Shown: positions 10,457 to 22,400 of the stretch, piece after piece | How the letters are laid out: every line of letters starts with the position of its first letter | How positions within the stretch are numbered: position 1 is the stretch's first letter | NCBI GenBank assembly: GCA_006384855.1 | Contig: VCJN01000779.1 | Location: 472,043-536,042 of the forward strand | DNA from: Tetraselmis striata | Lineage: Eukaryota > Chlorophyta > Chlorodendrophyceae > Chlorodendrales > Chlorodendraceae | Direction: 5' to 3' | Length of the DNA: 64,000 bases | Notes under the pieces: generated by a model | Databases searched by the model: none | What the model saw: the letters and a program-made list of their open reading frames with translations, nothing else | Told to the model about the DNA's origin: nothing | Position numbers and translations under genes: made by a program

Positions 10457-13400
10457 CTCATAGGAAGGGGCACAGAAACCAGGTCTCAGACCAGGCGAGG
10501 GCTGTTATGTAGATTCAATTCAGCATTTACTGGGAGATACCATAGAGAGTCGTGGCGGCGCTGGCATTGGGGGGGGGGGGGGGGGGGGGCTTGCGCTTGC
10601 GCACCTGCCCATCGCAGGCCTAGAATGGCCAACAGGAAGTTGAGCATGAAGAAGATGAACAGCGTTGGCAGCAGGAACAGCAAGAGGTGCGCCATGACAG
10701 ACTCCATCAGCGACAGGTCTACCTCTTGGCTCTTGGCCAGCTGGTTGATACCGCCCAAGTCGCTGGACACCATGAGGCTGAACATGGTCCTCACGGCGTC
10801 CTGCACGCTGGAGACACTTCGAAGGTGGTCGCCCAGCCCGATGTGGCACGCAAAGGCCGCCAGCACCATGAGGATGGCCATGAGCACAAAAAAGTGACCC
10901 AAGTCGGAGCGCGCAGACAGGATGGTGGCGCGGATGCGCTCAATGGAGGGGTTAACAGACGCCAGCTGCAACCAGTGAAACAGCAGCAGCACCACTGCGA
11001 TCATTTGGAGAAAATGCCAGAGCGTGCTGGAAAAGATCAGCGCCTCGACGTCCAGCAACGCGCCGCCGTACGCATTTAGCCCTGCGAGTCCAATCACCGG
11101 CAGCAAGACGCGTCAGGCCATTTGACCAAAACGTTGCCAGCACTTGCAGCTGGACACCTGTCCATGCACACCATTACTGCCAACGCAGGATCTAAGTTTA
11201 AGAAGACTGCTTGAAAACGAGTACTTGGATTTGAATACCAAGCTTGCTGCATGTCATGACTATTTCCATCCCTATGATAAAAAAAGCGGATACCAAATGT
11301 CCGTCGCAGAGGAAAGAATAACCGCTCAAAAAAAAACGTCACCGAATAGTGATTGAGTGAGCTGAAGCAGCGTTCAGCCAGTTAGGGAAGCGGAGCGAAA
11401 AGGGGGGGGGGGGGGGGGGGGGACCACAGGCCTGATTGAATGAATGCCATGCAAGATTGCGAGGAAAACTAAAAGAAAAGGGTTCATCAAAGTCGCACAT
11501 TTTGATGAGGGAGGGGGGCTGGGTGGGTACCGGTATTGTCATCGGGAAGTTTCCATCGCCCCGCTGCCCCGCGAGGTGCGTATGTGTCGGCGCTTCCAGC
11601 AGCGCTGGCATTGGCCTGGTGATCATCAGTTAGTCAACACCCTGGCCACCAAAGCTGAGCTATTGCGCACCGTGGTGTCCTGTGAGGTCAGCGGCCCATT
11701 CTTGTTTTGAGCCGTAATAACCATGTGATTGTGTCCCCTCCCCCCCCCCCCCCCCCCCCCGGCAAGCGAGGCAATGGACGCGATTGCCTTTAAGGTACAC
11801 TTTATCAAATTCTCCGAAATCATGTTGTTTTGGGTTTGACTTTCAACGGTACAGCATACAGTACTTTGAGAACAGCATAATAAGGCCACAGATGGCATGG
11901 CTCGGAGTAAGCAATCTGGAATCAAACAGAGGACAGTACCCCCAATACCACACGATTTTGAATCAAAGTATCATGGCGTAAACTTGGAGTATGGTTGATA
12001 CCAGCACACCTTATTCTATGAATACGCCCCCACCATCAGCACGGGACAATGTGGCCTGTCTTATACACCAGCCCATTTTTTACAGGCTGTCATACACTAT
12101 GCTCTGGGCCGGTCAGGCATCTGCTGCGTTGCGCAAAGTGAAAGAGCTGGAAGTTTTTGCGCACCTTGAAGGGCATCCACCAGCGGGCAGCACCAGAGTG
12201 CGCGGCGTCATAGATGTCATACGAGGGCTGGAAATGCAGCTGTATGCCCCGCAGTATGCACAGCATATGGATAGCTTGCACTGCCAGGAGGCAGGCGATG
12301 AGCGCCAGCCGGAGAGGGATCCCTTTGGCGCGCTGGATGTCCTTCAGCTTGAAATAGCATAGACTCAGAGTGACGAGCGCCTGCCGAGCAAACAGAGCAG
12401 CGGACAGGACTCAGAGGCAGAGTAGGAGCTTGCTGGCGTGTCTGGACCAGGGCAGCAGGGTGCAAATGGGGCCGGTGCTCACCTCTGCAATGAAGAGCTT
12501 GGCGGGGCCAAGCAAGTTGACTGTGAGAGCAGCTTCCTGAATCTGTGCAGATGGAGGTGCAAGGAGTCAGCCCCTGCGCAGGAGCCTTGAACAACTGCCG
12601 GTGTGCACGCGGGGCTGCATGTTGTGGCGTTGCGTGCGTGGCAAGGGTCTGGGCGCCCGGTCAGGCCTCAGTGCCACACCTCCAGCACCGACAGGAGCAG
12701 GCCGGACTGCGTCTGGAAAAAAGTTACTTTGCCTGCGCCCACCGAGTAAGTCACGGCGTTATAAGTGGCAAAGCGGAAGGACAGCGCTTCTGTCTTGTCG
12801 TCGATGAGTGCAGACTCGTCCAGCCCGTACCATGCCTGCGTGCGCACAGCGGTTAAGCTGCTTCATCAGTAGCTCGATACGCTAAGCAGCTGAATGACGT
12901 GGCATGCGCTCCTACTGAGCTGAGACCCAGCAGCAGTGTCGGAGGCGTATTTACGCGTTTGCCGATGCTGGGAGGGGGGGGGGGGGGGGTTACCTCAGAC
13001 GCGCGGCGGCGAGACATGCGGGTCTCCAGCACCATGGGAAACCCATCTGCAAAACCGGTGATTTGCCGAGGAAAGAACCAGCGGGGCGCGCCGTACCCAG
13101 TAATTTCTCCTGAGTCCAGCGACATGTTGTAGTAGTCATCCGCGCTGGCCGCGGGGTTGTACAGCGCGCTTGCTGGCATGAAGACGGGGTCTGTGCCGTA
13201 GGGTGCTCGCGGGTCGGCAAAGGCTTTCGCGTAGCGCAACACTTGCGCCTCCTGTACGCCACCATGGAGTGATTTCTCAGGTTGTGTGCAGCACAGGGAT
13301 TATAATATACAACAGATACGGGATGGGGGAAGACGGCGGCGTTTGAAATAATCAAAGCGGATCTATTCAAAAATATCATCCGTCTGCAGCGAGAATCAGC

Positions 13401-16400
13401 GGCACTCCTGTCCATTACTTAGGAATGGCCACGCCTCAAAGCGCCAGAGATCCGCCATGTGGATAGACTTGGTGGGCAGCAAACGCGCATACGCACCGCT
13501 AGGTTTGCCACAAGAAGCTCCAGTGAAGTGCACATGTTGGTGAGGTCATGGAACCGCTCGTGCTGGGCGCTGCACATAGAGGGCAGCACGCGCGGGGAGC
13601 GGCGCGTCTGGTGTAGGAGTACCCCGGTGAGCAGCCGGTTGTTGGCGTTGCCCACATAGCGAGGCACCTCCTCTTCCCAGGCGTCAGCCGCTGTGGCCGC
13701 GTTCGTCTGCAGGATCTCTTTGTCTTTCCATTGGCTGTTGTCCATCGCACGATCCGCATTGCCGCCCTTGCCCTGGGGGTCCAGGGACACTCTACGCTCA
13801 GTCTGGGGGCGCCAGGGCGGTTCTGGTGTGCAGCAATCACGTGATGGCCCAGAGTTTTGTAGTAACATGCCGGCAACATTAGCATTTGGGGGACAATGCT
13901 GATCGCAAGCACTGATACCCAAGCCTGCGACATTACGCCTGGCATGCGAGGCCGCCCCTGATGTCTAATATTCATACCGGTCAGACAGGCTATCAACACC
14001 TCGCGATGCTATTCACTCCAAGTATCAGGTGTGTGATCCCTCACCCGACCGCGCCCACCACCTCCGCTGCTGCCGCCGCTGCTGCCGCCACCAGCAGCTA
14101 GCAGACGACGCCTGCTGCTGTCGGTATCCACCTCAGCATCGCCATCATCTTCCTCAGCAAAGGCAGCGGAAAACGAGTACGAGGCCTGCGCGGAATCCCG
14201 GCAGGACTCCTCTGCCACTTCTTCCAGCAGCGCGCTGGTAAGCAGATCATCCGCCGACAAGCCAAAGGAGGTCAGCCACGAGACACCGGCACCGCTGCGC
14301 GGCGTCTGGCGCGTCAGTAACGGCGCCAGCTCTGGGTAGCTGGGCACCAGCTCTTGGGTCATGGCGCTGAAGAACTGCCCCAGTGCCTCTTGCAGCTCGT
14401 CGACCTGCTCCGCTTCAAACAACACAGACGAATCTGTGGCCTCGAACGCCTGAAGGGAGCTGCCCACAGCCGCTGACAGCGCGTTCACAACAAAAACCTG
14501 GCAGGAGTACACCAAAAAGGGAGGTTCAACAGTTTAGCATGTACGTTCACTAGCGAGATGGGGGGGGGGGGGGGGGGGGTTCCTCAGCATTTTCAGGCTG
14601 GGTCCATGATGGTGTGAAGGACCGAGGGCCACTCGCTGGTTCTAAGGCCCACGTTCTTTGCAAAGCCAGTACCATCATAACAGCTGCTGCTATTGCTCTG
14701 GGGCGGCATCAGTGCATCATAGTGGCAACAGTAACACAAGCGCGCAATAAAATGATAAATACAGGCTGGGGGTCTGCCAAGGGACCATGCATATATGCAG
14801 GTAGCTCGAAAACAGCAGTCCAGCAGGACTGTGAAGAAGCGGCTATCTGCTTTGTTTTGCAGTGCGTGCAACCGTAAAGGGTGGTGCATACCCGGAAGTT
14901 GACCGAAAACTCCGCCTCCACCAAGTCCGCCTCAGATTTGCTCTGCTGGAGGCTTCGGGTGACAGTCTTGATGACATCCATAGCGCGCGTCACCGTGTCA
15001 AGCATCCTGCTCAAGCTGAGACGCGCCATGGCCATGATGGAACGCAGGTGTAGGTCCAGTCCCGCGGAACGGTCGTCCAGACGGATGAGCTCCAAGTTCC
15101 TTAAGTCAAGCCCAAGGTTGCTAGCTTGCAGCATGCCTGCCAGCTCTTCCGCAAAGCTCCCTGGTGGGCCAGTGCGCCACATGGCTCAGGACGGCTACAT
15201 GCTGCCACCTCAGGTTTGGCAATCACTGGCACTCATTTCTCGTCAAAGTCGATGTACCACCAACTCATGCCAGCCACGTTCAGTGAGACCCAAGCGAGTA
15301 TCTGTTTGATCACTCCCCCGCAGGGAGGGGGGCAGGGGGGCTGTGAAGGATTGCCAATACTGTGAGACATGCAGCAGTGCGGAGGGATGTTTCAGCGAGC
15401 GGCCAGTAGCGGCGTTTATGGTGCGCATTGGCCATCACCTGAGCTCATTGCTGCCCGGAGCGCGTCATTGGCCTGCAGCAACATGGCCTCCACATGGGAG
15501 GGCTCGCCAGCAACCGGAAGCGCGCCGCATGCACGATCATCGCCAGTCCAGTACAGCGTGATGTCGACGTCTATAACTAGATGGCCCTGCAGGAGACGCA
15601 GCGGTGACAGCAACGGGAATTATGGGTGCCAAGCACGCACAACGAGCGTTTCGTACGAAAATAGAGCTCATAAGCCTTGAGCCATGTATGCATTCATGTC
15701 ATGTGAAATATGGCGTGGACACGTTATGCCACACAATGTGGCCGATGTAGCCGCACTACGGACAGCATGTATTGGCGCCATCGGCGTCAGCTGTGGCTGC
15801 GCCACGGGCAAAAATCGCGGAGAAACAGCACAGGATAATTGCTTCACAGCGCCCGGACAACAATACCATGGGAGGATAAAGGGGCCAGCTCGATATGTTA
15901 CGGCGATGTTATTGCTTAGGCAGAGAAGACCCGCAGGGCATGGCAGGCCAGTGGAGGCAAGCGACCTGCTGCTCAATTGCCGACACGATGGCGACCTGTT
16001 CCTGCTGCACAGATGCCAGGCTATGCGCGTATGTGCTGTTTGGGTGCCCTTGCGCGGCAGCCTGCAGGACACGGACCACCGCCTGGCGGAGCGCTTGGTT
16101 GGCGCCCTCCGTCACCGTCTGCATAGCCTGCCAAAGCAGTGCGCCCACATGTAAGTGGCAGCTGCTGTATGGCGGATGTTCACGAGAAAAAAGTCCATGC
16201 ACAAGCCACTGGTGTATCTGCCAGGGAGATGGCAGCCGGGGACACAGGGCGGTGGCGCGCGCACCTCTGGGAGATGCTCACCGGGCACACCGGAGAAAGC
16301 GAGGGCCCTGGTGGCAAGGCTATATGTCATGCGGGCCGACAGAGCCCCCTCCTCGTACACCACCACCTCGCGGATCTTGGGCGGCACCTCCTCAGCTGGG

Positions 16401-19400
16401 CCGGCGCGCTGTGCCTCCCTCTGCTTGGTGAGCTCGTAGCGCAGCAGGTAGCGCCCCGGGGGACACAGGCCCGCGCCAAGCGGGGCAAGGCCGCAGGGCT
16501 GGCACACCTCAATGCCAGTGGCAGGTGATACCCGTGCCTGCCCAAGCTTCAGCAGGTGACTGACATCCTCTGTGGGGGTAGAAGCGGCCGCGCCGCAGCT
16601 GCTGGTGGCCCCGCCCTCGCACGGGAGCAGCAAAAGGCCCCCGTCAGGCAGCGGTGTGCCGAACCTAATCTGCAACAGGTAGCACCACCACAGCAGTGTC
16701 AGCGACCGCTTCTGGGGGGTGCTGCTTCGCGGCGTTGACTTAAACCGCAGGTCCCGCATTGGCCCGGTGGTCCGTCCAGGTGTCCAAACCTCAAACATGC
16801 AGCGGTCCAGTTGGGCAGGTGTCTGTGGACGCCGGCCCATGCAAATCACAGCACCTCACCTTCAGCGATCTCGCCCCCACCAGGCGGATGGCTGTTCCTA
16901 CAGGTAGCAGCGCGGGTGCCTCTTCCTCCTGCCCGGCAGTAAGGTCCGCCAACATGCTGCATGGCAGTGGGCTGCACAGCCCCCCGGCGCACATCGCCTC
17001 CCCCAATGGACATGATGGGGCGATGGTGATGTAGCGCTCCACTGCCTGCGGCTCTACTGCCGAAGATGCCCAGTCCACCATGATGAATGTCACCGCGTAG
17101 GTCTGCCCCACCTGCCTCTCCTCTGGGGGCGGAAGACAGCCATCCACACCCTGCAGACCATAAGCATAGCAGGCGAGTCAGGCAGCTTAAACGGTCTGTA
17201 TCCCAGTGCCGCAAAGAGGCAGCACAATACTGTCAAGGCAGCCTCGACCCCTGAAGGATTGCTACCAGTCTGCATTTCAGCGCACTGCGTCCTCACCTTG
17301 AAAGCCAGTCTATGCTCTGGACAACGCTCCAGGCCAGTCACGCACGCGAGTGGGGGGCAGGCCAGGACAGTCCTGTCAATGACCTCCTCGCCTCCTGGCC
17401 CCATAACCACCACGCCTTGGTCGCAGGCCTCCCCTGCCAGCGCCGCAGAACAGGTACTCCATGGCATGTGGCGCCGCAGCGTCTCGTAGCGCGGCCCTTT
17501 CAGCTGCAGCTGCCCCTGCAACGCAACGCCGCTCGACCCAGAGCCCAGCAGCTCCTCAATGACGTCGCCCATGAGTTGGCCGTCGCTTGACATCTGCCAT
17601 GATGAGAACAAGCATACCTTAGCTCCCAGCGTGGCAGTCTGGCAGCAACACCAAAGGCAGATTCACACATCAGCAGTGTGCTTCCGGGGCGACGAGAGGC
17701 ACCACAGTCTGAGCCACACTTACGGCTTGCAATAGCTCGTCCATGCAGATAGTGTCCACGCTGCACCGCATGTTACTACAGAGGCGCTCCCCGCTAGAGC
17801 AGAAGTCCTCCACCATCACCTCTCGCGAGACTGCAGCACTGAGCCCCGCATCATTGGCCACCTCGAACGTGATGATGTAGCGCCCAGGCTCAGATGTGTC
17901 CAGCCCACAGCTAGACACCCCGTACTGCGCAAAGCGCAGGCGCTGCGTTCCTGGGCATGCAATCACTAGCTCCCTCAGGTCCCCTTGAATGTCGTCCTCC
18001 GCCGTCACGCCGCGCTCGCACAGCCTGCAAGTGGCAAGCAAATCCAGCAGTGCGGGTTCAGCCTAGTTCTTTGAAATTATCCAGGTGCCACATACTCATG
18101 CAATAATGAGCATGGCTGGGCTCTTCAGCAAACAGTCCATGCATGGGGCTGCGGTCCAAGTTTTCATGTTCATCGGGTAGGAGCGTCTTGTTACCTTGCC
18201 CATGGCGTATTGGGCGCGCATACTGGATAGTCCGAGTAGCGAGGCAGCCGCACCACGGGGCCGCCAATGAGTGCGATGGTGGGTGCCTCTCGCGACGGCG
18301 CCTCAGCATCCATCAGGCCCTCAAAACTGACAGGCATACATACACCCTCGGTGGAGCATAGCCGCCGGCCGTCCTCAAATTCACAAATACGTTCTAGTGC
18401 CCCGCAGACAAGATGAAGGTGACGTTCTCCCAGCGCCTTGTTGCCAGCGGAGTCAAACACAGTGTATGTGAAGATAATCGGCACGCCTGGCGGCGTGGGG
18501 ACTGACATGTCGGCGGAGGAGAGCTGCACACGGATGAGGGAGGTGAGGTTGCCGTCCAGGGCGTCCCATGCGATGGCGCCAGGGTCAGCAAAGCCGCCAG
18601 CTGGCAGCGGAAGCTGAAGGCGATGGTGGACAACCGCCAGACCAGCTGTCTGACCCGTGTCGTCCCGGTGGCCGTCCTCGCCCAGAACCAACTCCAGATA
18701 GGGCGGCTCGAGGTCCTGTACTGGCTCCGGCTCCTAGGCAAACAGATACGCATTAGAAGGAATCGTACAGCAAGTCTATGTTGCGCATCAGACAGTATTC
18801 CCGAAGTCTTGTTACCATCAGTGAGCACACATAGTCCATCAGGACTGCCTATCCACCCCTGCTACTGCCAAGTTAATCATCACTACGAATGCCACCCTCA
18901 ACATCAACGAGAGCATGCCTCAGGGGCCAGGAGCTTGCATACTGATCCTGGAAGGCCGGAGCGGGGTCTGCTCTTACCGGCTGACTTTCAAAGGTCACAT
19001 CCACAATCTGACGTCTGTCCGGTGATAAAAATATCTCATGAGATGTGTCGTCCACTAGCCGGACACGGCCAAGCGCATTTGCCATACTGCTGAGGGGGCC
19101 ATCGTCCTTGGCTGCCCCAGTGCTTTCGGCTGCATGCACTGCTGTCACAAATGCAGCTGCCGCCTGTCGGTTCGCTTGCATGGAGAGCACCTCTCCCGCT
19201 GGCGATACGAAAAGAAGCCGTAGGTGCACCCTTGACATCACTGAGTCTAGGCTCACCGCGGTAGCGCTTTCCAATGCGATGTCAGCAGTCGAGGCTTCCG
19301 ATATGGCAAAGGCCCAACGCAGGAGCGCCTCCTGCATGTCGGTATGTGAGAAAGTCGAACTCAGCACAAGAGACGCCGCGTCCTGCATATGAGCGCATGG

Positions 19401-22400
19401 TCACAGTTCGGAGTGGCATGTGTGGTGTGCAATGGACACCCGTTGTGAGCTAGAAACACTGTCCACATGTGCATGCGGGGGGCTGCCAAGATCTTGTGTT
19501 TGACGGGATATAGGTACCCATAACGGGTACCTATACGGGCAGTCAATAAGGGCTCCACAGTGCGCACCTCTGGCAGTGTGCCAACATCCACATCTAGGAA
19601 CTCCAGCAATATGTCCAACTGAACCGTAGGCATGGCTCCGGGAGGCTGGGTCGGGTTCTGCAGGCTGCCAAATGTGTGGTTGGCAACTTGCAGGTTCGCT
19701 GTAGCCAGCAAGGGAAAACGCTCTGTCGAGGCGCCGGCTGCCAGCCACGCCAGGTAGGACTCCACATGCTCAGGATCCGAGTGTGGCCAGTGCAGGTTGA
19801 TAGATACCACAGCTTGCGCTCCTGGATGTGTCTCCACGGTCAGCAGCTCCACGTCGCTCAAGCGTAGGCCGGCGCCAGCTGCAATGTCCTGCACGTAGAG
19901 AGTTGCAGCCTGCTGCTGGATATAAGGCAGGGCTTGCCACTTTGCTTCTGTGATTTGAAGAAGCTTGCGGCTGGGTAGGAGGTCGACGATCATAGAGGTG
20001 ATTGGCACCATGAGGTGGGGGGAAATGCCTGAAGAGAACACAGGGACTGGTAGCGGGGGAGGAGCCGGGGGCAACGGCGGGGGCGGCGGTGAAGGTAGAC
20101 TGGGCGGAGGTGGAGGCGCCGGCGGGCTGGGAGGAGGACTCCCTGGTGGACTGCACGGCAAAGAGGAGGGGGGGGGGGGGGGGGGGGGGGTGTTCACACA
20201 ATGCTCTTCATAAGCCTGCCACGTGGCAAATGCTGATGATATCAACCAAGCCTGACAGCGCTGGTGCAAATCCCCTGGGTAGTAGCACCACCTCCTGGCG
20301 GTCATGAATGGCGTGATAGCGTGCCCAAGACACAGCAGCCTGACTGCGCTGCACTGGTATGGTAGATGCATTGCTGTTATTAACTTTGGAGGCACCCAAT
20401 TGAAGGTGTGCTAAATAGCATGCGAGGACAGCGGAGAGCTAGGCCTGTCCGCACACACTCAATTTAATTCATTTTTCAATATTCATGCATGAATTGGGTG
20501 AATTGAATGAGTGCCTCCAAAGTTTAATGGTTGCATGAAAACGTAGGTAGAAGGAACTACATGCACTTGGTGGTGCCAACTCAGAGGGGAACACCTTGGT
20601 GTGAGGATCATACCTTGGAGGCGGAGCCGGGGGCATCGCTGGAAATGGTTCGGTCGGGGGGCTTGGGGGCAAGGGTGAGTTTGGGTGAGGTGGTGGTGGC
20701 GGAGCTGGGCTCGAAGGCTGCGCTGGGGGTGGACTTTGCGGACTGGGGGCAGGTGGACTGGGAGGACTGGGAGCAGATGGAGGGGGGGGTCTTTGCGAGG
20801 TTGCCAGCGGGGACGGAGGAGGAAGCACTGGTGGCAATGGTGGGCTGCATAGAGACACATTCCACAGCTTCTCAGGTAGATGATCAAACGTGCAATGATC
20901 AAGATGAGCAGAAGTGTACTGGTACCTTCTGACAGGCCCAAAGTGTGTTGCAATGGGCACGGGGACAAGCATGGGTTGGAGAGTGGTGGTGGTGGGTGGG
21001 GAATGAGTGAAAGGGGGGGGGGGGGGGGTTGAACCTTGGAGGTGATGATAGAGGCACATTGGGTGGCGGAGATGTCGGGCTCGGAGGCAAAGGACTTGGC
21101 AATGGCCTGCATGCACACATTCATGGAGCCGCCATATTCACCGAGCGAGACAGCTGCAAAGTCACTGCGTCCACCACCATCATGCCTGGCGGGCCATGCT
21201 TACTGGCTGGTACATCACACTTGTCAACTAAGCACAGCCACGTGGCTGCGATGTGTTTCACGCCATGGCGCGAGACAAACAATTGGTATAATCTGAGAGA
21301 AGCCACTGCATACGTGACAGTCTCTCTCCAGGATGAGTAGCATACCTTGGAGGCGGGGGGGGCGACGGTGGGGGCGGCGGAGTGGGTTCTGGTGGCGGAC
21401 TACATGCACATAGAGATGCAGCAGCAGCATCAGTGTTGTTCTGCGTGCACTTTTCTTATGGGCAGAGTGGATTTCCGACATCACAAAATAAAACTTTGAG
21501 CAGCATGAACCATTCAGCCTAACAATCGCATGCGCCTACCTGTGAGGCGGAGGGCTTGGCGGTAGGAATGGTGGCGGCGGGCTCAGTGGCGGACTGCGCA
21601 ATCATGCACACTTCATTGTGCGGGAGCTGCACCGTGTCTCTAGCGTTGTGCCTTGCATATTGGTGCATCACTTGTGCACATGACTTTGGACGATATTTCG
21701 TTTGATTGGAAGGGCCCTCACCTGGCAGGCGGAGGGCTGCTCGGTGGCGATGGTATCGGCGGGTTTGGTGGTGGGCTGTATCCGTGAACACACAAATAGG
21801 AATGAGTTGTCAGCCAAGAGTGGGCTAATGCGAGTTTGTGGTGATTGCAGTGTGCATAGTAAGTGCAGACCAGCGGATGCCGATGTCCCCGCTGCAAGGG
21901 GCCTGCCTGGGAGGTGGAGGAATCGGCGGTGGTGATGGTGGTGACGGGCTTGGTGGCGGGCTGTAGACACAGATACACACTGTCAGCCACGTGCGCTTGA
22001 TCTGCGAAAAGCTGCAAGTTTAGTGTGACGCGATAGCCATGTGCATTATGTAGGACTCTGGACGCATCCGGTCTCGCTAGCTATCCGCAATCTGAGGGAC
22101 CCGCCTGGGAGGAGGGGGGCTTGGAAGAGGTGATGGCGGCGGCGGGCTTGGGGGTGGCCTGCGCACATAGACATCAACCACAGTTCTTGTCAGCCGAACG
22201 CATCGCTGCCCTAGCATTCTTGGCTGAGCATGACACAGAGCTAGCGCTACAGTATATAATCCTGTCTCCATAGAGGACGGTAGATGCCATCTCGTCTCAC
22301 TGCCAGAGGCCCCACCTGGGAGGAGGAGGACTCGGTGGTGATGGTGGCGGCGGGCTTGGGGGCGGGCTGCATACAGGGACATGACCCAGCGCCCTGTTCA

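Noticed and set aside
10569..10589. G-runs as assembly gap filler
   Set aside because: Lengths vary (12-35), contexts are specific and some include single interruptions; exact lengths may nevertheless be unreliable.
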